Positions 26,154 to 34,449 of a stretch of 64,000 nucleotides of DNA are shown here, piece after piece; position 1 is the stretch's first letter, and each line of letters starts with the position of its first letter. Location: contig NZ_CP034413.3 in NCBI RefSeq assembly GCF_005121165.3, positions 2,666,001-2,730,000 of the forward strand. The letters run 5' to 3'. The translations under genes were made by a program, and so were the position numbers. This DNA is from Dysosmobacter welbionis. GTDB taxonomy: Bacteria; Bacillota; Clostridia; Oscillospirales; Oscillospiraceae. The notes under the pieces are model-generated. The model was not told where the DNA came from and searched no databases. It was given only the letters and a program-made list of their open reading frames with translations.

Positions 26154-26756
26154 TCACATATAGCGCCGGGCCAGCTCCACCAGGCCGGGATCCGTGGTGG
26201 CCTGGCCGATGGCGTTGAACTTCCACTCGCCGTTGTTGCGATAGACCTCGCCGAAGATCATGGCGGTCATGTTGTCGTAGTTCTCGGAGAGGTTGTAGCG
26301 GCACATCTCCTGGTTGTTCCGGGCGTCCACGATGCGGATGAACGCGTTCTGGATCATGCCGAAGTGCTGGCGGCGCTGCACTGCCTGATAGATGTTCACC
26401 ACCAGGACAATGCGGTCATACTCCGCGGGGACGCGGGCCAGATCCACCACGATCTGCTCATCGTCGCCTTCGCCGGCGCCGGTCAGGTTATCGCCCATGT
26501 GCTGGACAGTGCCGGTGTAGTGCTTCAGATTGCCGAAGTAGACGATGTCCTTCTTGTCCGTCAGCTTGCCGTTCTGCAGCACAAAGGCAGAGGCATCGCA
26601 ATCGATGGCGGGGCCAGAGGACCCGAACAGGCTGCCGAACAAACCGCCCTTGGACTTGGCGGCCTCATCCCAGCCCAGACCGATGATGACTTTGGAAAGA
26701 CCCTCGTTGCCCTTGGTCAGGCTGATCTTCTGGCCCTTTTGCAGACTCACAGACAT
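26154..26756 (-). CDS. terD: TerD family calcium-binding stress protein (third copy)
   Basis: Protein of 200 residues, started at the ATG at 26756 behind AAGGAGG. Seen: SVSLQKGQKISLTKG start and the double beta-sandwich strands, the central calcium-binding acidic loops around CDASAFVL and GAGEGDDEQI, and the end [13 protein letters not shown]. It carries an insertion KSKGGLFGSLFGSSG (about 32-46), not found in the other two copies. TerD proteins bind Ca2+ and act in tellurite, colicin and phage-linked stress systems. The insertion may change partner binding. Confidence 0.93.
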   Translation of the reverse strand: MSVSLQKGQKISLTKGNEGLSKVIIGLGWDEAAKSKGGLFGSLFGSSGPAIDCDASAFVLQNGKLTDKKDIVYFGNLKHYTGTVQHMGDNLTGAGEGDDEQIVVDLARVPAEYDRIVLVVNIYQAVQRRQHFGMIQNAFIRIVDARNNQEMCRYNLSENYDNMTAMIFGEVYRNNGEWKFNAIGQATTDPGLVELARRYM

Positions 26757-26778
26757 ATATATTTCCTCCTTCAAAATG

Positions 26779-26806
26779 TCCGGCCGCGCCCCCGGGCGCG
26801 GCCGGA
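26779..26806. other. Strong GC hairpin between two terD genes
   Basis: Perfect 13-bp GC stem (26779-26791 with 26794-26806) with a two-base CC loop. No T-run follows on the minus strand, where it lies just ahead of the AAGGAGG of the third terD copy. It may set the relative level of the terD messages by RNA processing or partial termination. Confidence 0.5.
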
Positions 26807-26833
26807 GAGATCTGATGCTCCCTGTCGGGATGC

Positions 26834-27415
26834 TTATTCCACGTCCACGCCGTAGTTGGCGCACAGGGCCGCCAGACCGCCCTGATAGCCGCTGCCGATG
26901 GCGTTGAACTTCCACTCGCCGTTGTTCTTATAGACCTCACCGAACACCGCTGCCGTCTCGATGGAGAAGTCCTCGCCCAGGTCATAGCGGAGCATCTCCT
27001 GGCCGTTGGTCTCATCGAAGATGCGGATGAAGGCGTTGTTCACCATACCGAAGTTCTGCCGGCGGCTCTCCGCCTCGTAGATGGTCACGGTGAAGGCAAT
27101 GCGCTGGATGTTGTCGGGCACCTTCGTCAGGTCGATGCGGATCTGTTCATCGTCCCCGGCACCCTCCCCGGTCAGGTTATCGCCCAGATGCTCTACCGCG
27201 CCGGAACTGTGCTTGAGATTGCCGTAGAACACGAAGTCCCCGGAGGAGGTCACTTTGCCGCTCTCTCCCAGCAGGAAGGCCGCCGCGTCCAAATCAAAAT
27301 CCCCGCCGGTGTCAAAGCTGTTCACGTCCCAGCCCAGGCCCACGACCACCTTGGTCAGGCCGGGATTCCCCTTGGTCAGGCTGACTTTCTGTCCTTTTTG
27401 TAAACTGATAGGCAT
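26834..27415 (-). CDS. terD: TerD family calcium-binding stress protein (second copy)
   Basis: Protein of 193 residues. Start ATG 27415 has AAGGAGG-type site. Seen: [19 protein letters not shown] start, [15 protein letters not shown] first Ca loop, [14 protein letters not shown] second Ca loop, [14 protein letters not shown] and the [18 protein letters not shown] ending. It closely matches the upstream copy at 27433, which points to tandem duplication. The acidic residues that bind calcium are conserved in both copies. Confidence 0.94.
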   Translation of the reverse strand: MPISLQKGQKVSLTKGNPGLTKVVVGLGWDVNSFDTGGDFDLDAAAFLLGESGKVTSSGDFVFYGNLKHSSGAVEHLGDNLTGEGAGDDEQIRIDLTKVPDNIQRIAFTVTIYEAESRRQNFGMVNNAFIRIFDETNGQEMLRYDLGEDFSIETAAVFGEVYKNNGEWKFNAIGSGYQGGLAALCANYGVDVE

Positions 27416-27432
27416 GATATTCCTCCTTGTAA

Positions 27433-28014
27433 TCACTCAGCGTCAATGCCGTAGTGGCCGCACAGGGCTGCCAGACCGCCCTGGAAGCCGCTGCCGATGG
27501 CATTGAATTTCCACTCGCCGTTGTGGCGGTACAGCTCACCCACCACGATGGCCGTCTCGATGGAGAAGTCCTCCGCCAGGTCGTAGCGGATCAGTTCCGT
27601 GCCGGTGGACTGGTCCACGATGCGGATGAAGGCATTGGACACCTGGCCGAAGTTCTGGCGGCGGTTCTCCGCGTCATAGATGGTGCAGGTGAAGGCGATC
27701 CGCTCGATGCTGGCGGGCACCTTGGCCAGATCCACCATGATCTGCTCGTCATCGCCGTCGCCTTCGCCGGTCAGGTTGTCGCCCATGTGCTCCACCGCGC
27801 CGGTGCTGTGCTTGAGGTTGCCATAGAAGATGAAGTCCCGCTCCGTGGGGCACTTTCCGCTGGCGCCCAGCAGGAAGGCAGCCGCGTCCAGGTCAAAGGC
27901 GCTGCCGCTGTCAAAGGCGTTCACGTCCCAGCCCAGGCCCACCATGATCTTGGTGAGGCCGGGGTTGCCCTTGGTCAGGTCGACTTTTTGTCCCTTGGAA
28001 AGATTGATCGGCAT
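27433..28014 (-). CDS. terD: TerD family calcium-binding stress protein (first copy)
   Basis: Protein of 193 residues, first of three tandem TerD genes, 24 bases after telA. Seen: [19 protein letters not shown], Ca-binding loops [15 protein letters not shown] and [28 protein letters not shown] and [18 protein letters not shown]. Like the second copy in almost every strand. TerD proteins are cytosolic and probably act as calcium-sensing scaffolds that link to membrane partners such as TerC; no TerC-like gene is visible in this window. Confidence 0.94.
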   Translation of the reverse strand: MPINLSKGQKVDLTKGNPGLTKIMVGLGWDVNAFDSGSAFDLDAAAFLLGASGKCPTERDFIFYGNLKHSTGAVEHMGDNLTGEGDGDDEQIMVDLAKVPASIERIAFTCTIYDAENRRQNFGQVSNAFIRIVDQSTGTELIRYDLAEDFSIETAIVVGELYRHNGEWKFNAIGSGFQGGLAALCGHYGIDAE

Positions 28015-28038
28015 AGTGATTTCCTCCGTTCCCAATAT

Positions 28039-29205
28039 TTAATGATTCACGGACCCCTTGTCCGGCATGTGATACATCTGGTCGAACTGGGCCTTGATGG
28101 CCTCCAGTCGCTTTTGGTCCTCCACCCGCTGCTTGCGGGCGTTCTCCTGGATCTGCTTCGTCTCGTCGATGCCGCTGACGATGGTGCGCCAGGTCTGCTC
28201 CAGCGTCTCGATTTTAATGGAGCTGCCGGAGGCCAGACGGGCGGTCATCTTGGCCTGCTCCGCCGTGTTCTGGGCGTTGCGGATCAGCATTTCATTGGTC
28301 TTGGCGTCCAGGGCGCTCATGGCCTCCGCCTGCAGCCGCTGGCGCTTGAGCATGATGGCCTGGGTCAGCGCCTGCTTGAACACCGGCAGGGTGATGATGA
28401 AGGCGGAGTTGATCTTCCGCACCAGATTCATATTGCTGAACTGCATGGTCTTGATCATGGGGATGGACTGCATGGCCACGTTCTCCGCCGTCCGCAGGTC
28501 CTGAGTCCGCTGCTCCAGCATCATCAGGGCCTGATTCAGGGTGGTCAGCTCGAACTGGATGGAGTTGTCCCCTGTGGCCTCCATATCCGCCTGGCGCTGG
28601 GCGATGTATGCCTCCAGCTCCCGGCACCCCTGCTCACCGGCCAGGATGTAACGCACCAGCTCGTGGTAGTAGTTCACATTGGCCTGGAACATCTCCTCCA
28701 GCTTCCGGTTGGACTGCTTGATGTCTGCCTCGTACTGCTTCAGCTGGACATAGATCTTGTCCACTTCATCGCCCATGGTGTGGTACTTGGCGAGGATTTT
28801 GTCCAGCTGCTTGCGGAGGTTTCCGAACAGCTTGCCGAAGAGGCCGGGGTTCTCCTTGATCTCTTCGATGTCGAACTTGTCCATGATCTTGGCCAGCGTG
28901 TTCAGCATCGCGCTGGAGTCATCCAGCTGGGACAGGTTCATGCTGTTGAGTACCACGTCGGAGCACTTGGAGATCTCGTCTGCTGCTCCGGCGCCGAAGG
29001 AGACAATGGACTCCAGGTTGTATACCTCGATCTGGCTGGCCAGGGCATCCACCTCCGGCGAGTTGACCAGCGTCTGGGTCATCATCTGCCGGTCGGCGGA
29101 GATGTCGTACTGCTGATAGCTCTCTTCTTCCTGGGGGGCGGCAGGTGCCTGTCCCTGAGAGGGCTGAGGCTGGGATGGGGTCGGTCTGCTGAGATTCAGG
29201 CCCAT
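28039..29205 (-). CDS. telA: TelA-like toxic anion resistance protein
   Basis: Protein of 388 residues, almost fully helical with coiled-coil stretches (about 110-180 and 330-385). Seen: a Pro/Gln-rich N-terminal tail (residues 5-30), VDALASQIEVYNLESIVSFG, the conserved NLMQVMDKFD-like AKIMDKFDIEEIKENPGLFGKLF and the LRTAENVAMQSIPMIKTMQ segment with NMNLVRKINSAFIITLPVFKQAL, all typical of TelA (PF05816). Placed between the YceG gene (three bases away) and terD genes. TelA is linked to tellurite and stress resistance; its mechanism is not known. Confidence 0.94.
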   Translation of the reverse strand: MGLNLSRPTPSQPQPSQGQAPAAPQEEESYQQYDISADRQMMTQTLVNSPEVDALASQIEVYNLESIVSFGAGAADEISKCSDVVLNSMNLSQLDDSSAMLNTLAKIMDKFDIEEIKENPGLFGKLFGNLRKQLDKILAKYHTMGDEVDKIYVQLKQYEADIKQSNRKLEEMFQANVNYYHELVRYILAGEQGCRELEAYIAQRQADMEATGDNSIQFELTTLNQALMMLEQRTQDLRTAENVAMQSIPMIKTMQFSNMNLVRKINSAFIITLPVFKQALTQAIMLKRQRLQAEAMSALDAKTNEMLIRNAQNTAEQAKMTARLASGSSIKIETLEQTWRTIVSGIDETKQIQENARKQRVEDQKRLEAIKAQFDQMYHMPDKGSVNH

Positions 29206-29208
29206 AAG

Positions 29209-31479
29209 TCATATACTCCTTCCAAATAGTTTTCTGATGGAGTGCAGTCCGCTTTCCTGCACGGTGTTGAAATCAGGAATCCGCAGGTCGTAAAGATAGT
29301 CCCCGATCTGCGTCTCGCTGGCAAAGGGGCGCGTGAAGTGCTGCTCGATGCACTGGTAGCCGGTGGGGACGAAGAATAGCACGTCGAAGCCCACTAGGCT
29401 CAAAAACGCGGCGAGGATGCTGTCCTCCAGAGAGATCCTCTCCTCCGTGGGGTTGATGTAGATGAGCTTGGGGTTCTTCTTGGTGAAGTCGAACTTCTGG
29501 ATCTTCCGCAGCAGGTCCTTGGGGAGATTCAGGGCGGTGGCGATCACCGTGTACTCCGTACCGTTCTCAAAGGTGCCGCGGATCAGCTTCTGGTCCAGCA
29601 GAAGCTGCAATTTGTCCAGCAGGTGCTCCTGCATCTCCGCCCGCAGGATGCCGTAGAGATAGGCGCTGTGGGACTTGATCTTGCCGCGCAGCAGCTTGCC
29701 GTTCTTCAAAAACTGCGTGGCGTACGGCTTCACGGGGTTGGGATCCGTGCCCTGGACCCAGGGGACAGACCGGACCACCTCCGTGTCCGGCGTGATGAGC
29801 TTCTTGATGTCCAGCCAGTACTGGGAGGCGTTGCCGTCCTTCACGCCGCAGATCTTCTGGCAGATCACCGGCAGGGTGACGGTGTCCCCGGCGGCGGAAA
29901 AGCTGGGACGGTATTTCATCTCCTGGTCCCACAGAATCGGGATCTCCTCGTACATGGTCTGCAGCAGGACCGTGGAGGCCTTGGCGTACTGCTGGTTCCG
30001 ATACAGTCCCGTGTCCTGGTACATCAGCCGGTCCAGGTCCCGCTCCGCCTGATAGGCGGCGGTGGTGACCCGGGCCTGGTTCTGGTCCACCGGGAAGCGG
30101 TCCAGAGAGACGGATTGGGGACAGTGGACCTCCAGCAGATCCGGGGTGTGGAGGGCGCTGCCCTCATTCAGATTGGGGAGCAGCAACAGGACATCCACCG
30201 GCAGGCGGGCCAGCAGCCGCAGGAACAGGGCTCCGGTGTCCGACGCGCATCTGCCAAACTGGAGAAAGACCGCCACCTCCGGCGCCTTCCAGTCCGGAAA
30301 GAGGTCCTTCTGATACCGGTTCAGCCAGCACAGGAGGTACACTGCCCGGCTGGTGAGCTTGGAGACGCTGCCGCCGCACCGCTCCCCCTCCTCCAGCACC
30401 AGATCGATGAAAGCTCGGGTCATCAGGCGCTGGAGCTCCACATTGGCCGGATACCGGATGTTGGCGGCGAGACCCGCCGCCAGCTGCTCTGCGGAGGCGT
30501 AGTTGCCCCGCTTGACCGCGGCGATCTCCTCCGGCCCGGGGGGCGCGGGGTCTCCGTTGACCACGCAGATCCGGCGGCCGCCGCCCTGGAGGGACTGATA
30601 AAACGCGAAGAGGTCGTTGGTATAGGTGAGATTGTCCTCCACACCGTACTGGCAGAGGAAGAGGTTGCAGAAAAAGCGGGGATCGTTTCCGCGGGCCTGC
30701 ACAGCCGTCAGCGCCGCGTTCAGCTCTGCCTTCTGCACCCAGGCGTTGGTGCAGGGAGAGAGGGAGGGCGGCGTGCCGTAGAGCCGCTGGCGGCGCACCT
30801 CCCGCTCCAGCTCCGCCTGAAGCTGCTTGACACCGAAGCCCGCCGGGAAGGGCCCCAGGCCAGGGGCCTGATACAGGTGCGACAGGGCCGACTGGGGGTC
30901 CACGGTGAGATATGCCTGGTCGCCGCCGCACTCCAGCAGGACGATATCCGCCCCCGCCCGGGAGAGGACCGTCAGCAGCTGCAGCTCATAATGGCTCACG
31001 TCCCCGGCATAGAGGATCTTGGGCAGCGTCTCGCCGCCCAGCACGTTGACGATCCGCTCGAACTTGTAGTAGAGCCAGCACATGTATTTCATGTAGGCAT
31101 TGCGGAGCATATTGTCGTTTTTGCCCGCCCGGCGCATATCGTCCAGGGTGGCATACATGGCCGTCACCACAGCGTCCCGCTGCCCGTCCGTCATCCGGGG
31201 CAGCCATTTTTTCAGCCGCTGGGAGAGAAAATCCCGGTCCATCTGGAAACCGGACCCCATCATCTCATTGAAATAGGACAGGTTGTCGGGCGTGGGGTTG
31301 GGGATGCGCCCGTCGATGATGACGCCGGACCGGCGGGCCGCCTCATAGTAGCGGCGCAGAAAAGCGGCCACCGTCTCCCCGTACCCGGCGATCCGGCAGA
31401 AAAACACGCGGGACCCGCCCCGTTCCGAGAGCGGGCGGAAATAATCATTCAGTTGTGCCGTTCCCGCCTGTTGAAACAT
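29209..31479 (-). CDS. yceG: YceG-family protein of the Ter module
   Basis: Large cytosolic protein of 756 residues, first gene of the minus-strand ter operon. It matches the YceG_bac family (putative component of the Ter-linked biosynthetic module, as in Bacillus yceCDEFGH), seen from NPTPDNLSYFNEMMGSGF near 60, YMKYMCWLYYKFERIV near 130, and the PKILYAGDVSHYELQLL strand near 152 with the LSRAGADIVLLECGGD continuation. It is not the MltG/YceG transglycosylase. The catalytic chemistry is not established. It starts 42 bases from a good promoter. Confidence 0.85.
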   Translation of the reverse strand: MFQQAGTAQLNDYFRPLSERGGSRVFFCRIAGYGETVAAFLRRYYEAARRSGVIIDGRIPNPTPDNLSYFNEMMGSGFQMDRDFLSQRLKKWLPRMTDGQRDAVVTAMYATLDDMRRAGKNDNMLRNAYMKYMCWLYYKFERIVNVLGGETLPKILYAGDVSHYELQLLTVLSRAGADIVLLECGGDQAYLTVDPQSALSHLYQAPGLGPFPAGFGVKQLQAELEREVRRQRLYGTPPSLSPCTNAWVQKAELNAALTAVQARGNDPRFFCNLFLCQYGVEDNLTYTNDLFAFYQSLQGGGRRICVVNGDPAPPGPEEIAAVKRGNYASAEQLAAGLAANIRYPANVELQRLMTRAFIDLVLEEGERCGGSVSKLTSRAVYLLCWLNRYQKDLFPDWKAPEVAVFLQFGRCASDTGALFLRLLARLPVDVLLLLPNLNEGSALHTPDLLEVHCPQSVSLDRFPVDQNQARVTTAAYQAERDLDRLMYQDTGLYRNQQYAKASTVLLQTMYEEIPILWDQEMKYRPSFSAAGDTVTLPVICQKICGVKDGNASQYWLDIKKLITPDTEVVRSVPWVQGTDPNPVKPYATQFLKNGKLLRGKIKSHSAYLYGILRAEMQEHLLDKLQLLLDQKLIRGTFENGTEYTVIATALNLPKDLLRKIQKFDFTKKNPKLIYINPTEERISLEDSILAAFLSLVGFDVLFFVPTGYQCIEQHFTRPFASETQIGDYLYDLRIPDFNTVQESGLHSIRKLFGRSI

Positions 31480-31520
31480 CGCAGCCCAGTCTCTTTCTCA
31501 TCACAAGATTTGTGTTTCTC

Positions 31521-31549
31521 ATTATAGCGGCTTTGGAGAGGATTTTCAA
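31521..31549 (-). promoter_or_regulatory. Sigma-A promoter of the yceG-telA-terD-ATPase operon
   Basis: Minus strand TTGAAA (plus 31544-31549), 17-bp spacer, perfect TATAAT (plus 31521-31526), 42 bases from the ATG at 31479. It faces the promoter of the CitE-like gene in a 220-bp divergent region, so one regulator could control both. Confidence 0.82.
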
Positions 31550-31613
31550 CAGATGCATGGAGCATAGCTTGAGAATCCACAAAAATTTTACATTCGTCAG
31601 CATGGCGCGGGTA

Positions 31614-31642
31614 TTTTCTTCTCCGGCGGGAAGTGCTATAAT
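31614..31642 (+). promoter_or_regulatory. Promoter of the CitE-like gene
   Basis: Perfect TATAAT at 31637-31642 with a weak -35 (TTTTCT at 31614-31619, 17-bp spacer), 60 bases before the ATG at 31702. The weak -35 suggests an activator. Confidence 0.55.
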
Positions 31643-31701
31643 AGCGCCCATAAGTGCCCGGCCGAAGCCGGCCGCTGATCTGAAGGTAAAAGAGGATGAG
31701 C

Positions 31702-32661
31702 ATGAGAAGCAAGTTGACTGGATATGACGTGGGAGCACTGCTCTACTGCCCTGCCAACGCCCACGGGTCGATTGTGGGCGCGATTGTGGAGCAGCGGTTT
31801 CCAACGCCGTATTCTCTGGCGTTCTGCCTGGAGGACACGGTGCGGGAGGACGCCGTGGCGGACGCGGAGCGGATGCTGCGGGGGACGCTGTCCCGGATCG
31901 CGTCCGCTGCGGAGGGCGGCTCCTTTTTTCTGCCGCCCATTTTTGTCCGGGTCCGGTCACCGGAGCAGCTGCTGCGGCTGGCGGAGGAGTACGCCCCGTT
32001 TTCCTCCATTCTCCGTGGATTCATCCTGCCCAAGTTTTTCCTGGAGAACTGCGGGGCCTATCTTGCAGCCATCCGCTCCATCGGCCGGACGGAGGAGTAC
32101 TTCTATATGCCGGTGTTTGAGTCTGCGGCCATGATTCCCCCGCAGACTCGCCGGGAGGCTCTGACGGAGGTGCGGGCCCAGCTGGACACCGTGTCTGGCT
32201 CTATTTTAAACATCCGGGTGGGGGGGAACGACCTCTCCCACGCCTTCGGCCTGCGCCGTCCGGCAAATCGGACCATCTACGACCTGCGCCCGGTGGCGGA
32301 TATCCTCATCGACATCGTGGCGGCTTTCGGCACTCAATACGTGGTGTCCGGCCCGGTATGGGAGTATTACTCCGGCGAGGGATGGGAAGAGGGGCTGCGC
32401 CGGGAGATGGAGCTGGATCTGCTGAATGGCTTCACCGGCAAGACCGTCATCCATCCCAATCAGATCCCCGTGGTGAACGAAATGCTCCGCGTTTCCCGTC
32501 AGGATTACGCGGACGCCCGGGCTATCCTGAACTGGGATACCGGCAGCGGCAGTCTGGTCTCTGCCAGTGAGGACGGCGGCCGGATGAACGAGTACAACAC
32601 CCATAGCCGCTGGGCCCGGCGGATCCTCCTGCGTGCGGAGCGGTACGGCGTCAGGGCGTGA
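31702..32661 (+). CDS. CitE-like C-C bond lyase of the Ter module (HpcH/HpaI aldolase family)
   Basis: TIM-barrel lyase of 319 residues, transcribed away from yceG. Seen: GALLYCPANAHGSIV start, AFCLEDTVREDAV with the acidic metal-binding residues expected near the CitE strand end, SILRGFILPKFF, YFYMPVFESAAM with a Glu, RVGGNDLSHAFGLRR and a C-terminal GKTVIHPNQIPVVNE, the HP-x-Q motif of CitE-type lyases. Pfam names this the C-C_Bond_Lyase of the Ter biosynthetic module. ATG 31702 is favoured over 31696 by spacing from AGAGG. The carbon-carbon bond it cuts or forms is unknown. Confidence 0.88.
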   Translation: MRSKLTGYDVGALLYCPANAHGSIVGAIVEQRFPTPYSLAFCLEDTVREDAVADAERMLRGTLSRIASAAEGGSFFLPPIFVRVRSPEQLLRLAEEYAPFSSILRGFILPKFFLENCGAYLAAIRSIGRTEEYFYMPVFESAAMIPPQTRREALTEVRAQLDTVSGSILNIRVGGNDLSHAFGLRRPANRTIYDLRPVADILIDIVAAFGTQYVVSGPVWEYYSGEGWEEGLRREMELDLLNGFTGKTVIHPNQIPVVNEMLRVSRQDYADARAILNWDTGSGSLVSASEDGGRMNEYNTHSRWARRILLRAERYGVRA

Positions 32662-32716
32662 GAAAAAGGACTTGAATTTCGCTCCGACCTCCTGTATAAT
32701 AAACCAGTATCCACCG

Positions 32717-32803
32717 GCCAGTGTGATGGAATTGGTAGACGTGACGGACTCAAAATCCGTTGGTGGCGACACCGTGTGGGTTCGAGTCCCACCACTGGCA
32801 CCA
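32717..32803 (+). tRNA. tRNA-Leu (anticodon CAA)
   Basis: Cloverleaf with long variable arm: acceptor GCCAGTG (32717-32723) pairs with CACTGGC (32793-32799), anticodon stem ACGGA/TCCGT around CTCAAAA (anticodon CAA), T-loop GGTTCGAGTCC, discriminator A and encoded CCA. It is followed at once by a terminator and a truncated integrase, so it was probably used as a phage/island attachment site. Confidence 0.95.
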
Positions 32804-32806
32804 GTT

Positions 32807-32855
32807 GAAAATACTCAGGTTTTTCATGAATTGAAAACCTGAGTATTTTCTTTTT
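32807..32855. terminator. Terminator after tRNA-Leu
   Basis: Long inverted repeat (about 17 bp: 32807-32823 with 32834-32850), ten-base loop, followed by TTTTT. It has A-rich sequence on both sides, so it also ends minus-strand transcription of the integrase remnant. Confidence 0.88.
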
Positions 32856-32857
32856 GA

Positions 32858-33494
32858 AGCCCGGTTCTCTCCTGGAGTTCTCTCCTCCGGCTTGAATCGC
32901 GGCTGAGATGCCAGGGGTGATGCTGACTGTCTGGTTCATTTTCGTTGCAGGCTGTTTCTTGGAATCCGTGTCCAGGTGCGCGTAGATATTGGCGGTTGTA
33001 GCGTAGCTGCTGAGTCCCAGCCAATCCTGAATATCCTTCACCGCGACTCCGTTTTTCAGAAGCAGGGATGCGCACGTATATCTGAAATCGTGGAAACGAA
33101 TCGGACGAAGGCCGTGCTGCTTCAGGACCCGTTTGAAATGGTCGGACACAAAATTAGGCTTATATGGGATACCCAGCTCGTTGACATAGATGTACTCCGA
33201 CTCCGTGTAGCAGTTTCCGCAGAACTCTTTACAAGTGGCTTTCCGTTCCTGCATCCGCAGCAGAAGTTCCCGGTACTGGGGAACCGGCGGCATCGTTCTG
33301 CAGCTGGATTTGTTTTTCATCCGGTTCTTGCCTTCGATCACACTCTTGCCATCGGAACGATACTGGACCACGGTATGATCGACCGTGAGAATATTTCCCT
33401 CAAAGTCGATTGCGCTCCACCGCAGTCCCATAACCCCACTTCTACGCAGGCCGTAGAACGCAGCCATCAGGACCGGAAATTCTACCGGATCTCC
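32858..33494 (-). pseudogene. Truncated tyrosine integrase next to tRNA-Leu
   Basis: Only the catalytic domain remains. Seen: GLRRSGVMGLRW with the first catalytic Arg, a Cys-rich insertion CKEFCGNCYTESEYI, RFHDFRYTCASLLL (H-x-x-R) and LGLSSYATTANIYAHLD with the Tyr nucleophile. The N-terminal core-binding domain is missing: upstream the frame meets a stop at 33495-33497, where unrelated sequence joins. Downstream the same frame runs antisense through the tRNA and into the CitE-like gene without a stop, so the native C-terminus has also been lost. A remnant of an element that once integrated at this tRNA. Confidence 0.85.
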
Positions 33495-33497
33495 TTA

Positions 33498-33697
33498 CAT
33501 AAAATGTCCATCAAAAATGACCAAATAAATAAAATGGTTGTCTTAATGCATGTGTATTCGCTCCATACGGAGCCGGCCTGTAAAAGTAAGTATGCGCTCG
33601 TGTTACATTTTTGTTTCTCCCAAAAGGGAAAACCGTTCACATCTTCAAATGGATCATTTGATAGAAAAGTCACACGGGTGTGGAGGAATTCGTATGC
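33498..33697. other. No gene recognised
   Basis: AT-richer stretch joining the integrase remnant and the phosphatidyltransferase. Short frames on both strands lack ribosome sites and any recognised motif. Confidence 0.5.
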
Positions 33698-34081
33698 CTA
33701 AGATATTTTCAGATTGAGCATTTTCCCTTTTCTGAAAAAGAGCAGGCCCATAACCACCATGTAGCCCTCCTTGAGCACCATAAGACCAAACAGGACCCAC
33801 ATCTGGGGATAGCGGAAGGCCAGACAAAGAGCCAATGCACCGTGTGTCAGTTTGTCCGCGATCGGGTCAAGCGCCTTGCCCAAATTTGTGATCATGTTGA
33901 ACTTTCTTGCGATCATCCCATCAAACAGATCCGTGAGACTGGAGAGGAGGACAACACCTGCGGCCCAATGGTACGCTTCTTTTGCCAGATAGAGGTAACA
34001 GAATACCGGAATGAGGAGGAGCCGAAAATATCCCATCAGGTTCGGAATAGAGAATCTCTCTTTTGTGTTGAATGGCTTCAT
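33698..34081 (-). CDS. Truncated CDP-alcohol phosphatidyltransferase
   Basis: Membrane enzyme that transfers a phosphatidyl or similar group from CDP-alcohol to an acceptor alcohol. Seen: start FSIPNLMGYFRLLLIPVFCYL and the full catalytic motif DGMIARKFN..GKALDPIADK with DGxxAR (about 52-57), G and three later Asp. The frame ends at 127 residues; the family normally has 170-200, so about two membrane helices are missing after GKMLN. The end adjoins sequence at the integrase remnant, so the gene was probably cut during that rearrangement. Start chosen at 34081 (MKPFNTKER); a longer start is possible. Confidence 0.8.
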   Translation of the reverse strand: MKPFNTKERFSIPNLMGYFRLLLIPVFCYLYLAKEAYHWAAGVVLLSSLTDLFDGMIARKFNMITNLGKALDPIADKLTHGALALCLAFRYPQMWVLFGLMVLKEGYMVVMGLLFFRKGKMLNLKIS

Positions 34082-34115
34082 TGAGGTTCTTCTCCATCTC
34101 CTATATGCAGACAAG

Positions 34116-34379
34116 TCATGCGGAAGCAGAAGACTGGAAAAATTGCGACAACGCGTTTACAGCTTCGGCTTCGTCAGGGCCGTCTGCAGCGACCTGTACC
34201 TGCTGTCCCTGACGAAAGCCGAAGGAGACGACCCCGAGAAGACTTTTCGCATTGATGCTTCGCTCACCGGCGATTATGCGGATGGTGCTCTGAAAGACAT
34301 TGACATGGCTTACAAACAGTGCGGCTGTATGTGTGGTGAAATCTTCCTCCAACTGCAATGAAAGGGTCCGCGTTGTCAT
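34116..34379 (-). CDS. HPr-like protein without His15 (Crh-like)
   Basis: Protein of 87 residues that aligns without gaps to HPr. Seen: S46 in INAKSLLGVVS, the site phosphorylated by HPr kinase, and the C-terminal QVQVAADGPDEAEAVNALSQFF typical of the fold. At the usual active site the sequence is DFTTHTAA where HPr has GIHARPA: position 15 is Thr instead of His, Arg17 is His and Pro18 is Thr. It therefore cannot pass phosphate in the PTS but could still act, like Bacillus Crh, as a Ser46-P corepressor. RBS GGGAGG. It is 34 bases from the phosphatidyltransferase on the same strand. Confidence 0.8.
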   Translation of the reverse strand: MTTRTLSLQLEEDFTTHTAALFVSHVNVFQSTIRIIAGERSINAKSLLGVVSFGFRQGQQVQVAADGPDEAEAVNALSQFFQSSASA

Positions 34380-34449
34380 GGGAATCGTCCTCCCAATGAT
34401 AGATTTTCATTTATAAATGCTCGATCCAGGGGCTTCGGAACATGTGCGC

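Noticed and set aside
29209-31479. MltG-type lytic transglycosylase (also called YceG in E. coli)
   Set aside because: Length, lack of a membrane anchor and Ter context fit the different YceG_bac family.
29623-31527. Plus-strand open frame of 634 codons over yceG
   Set aside because: Shadow frame without known domain.
32505-32857. Apparent C-terminal extension of the integrase
   Set aside because: It is the antisense translation of tRNA-Leu and part of the lyase gene, not protein.
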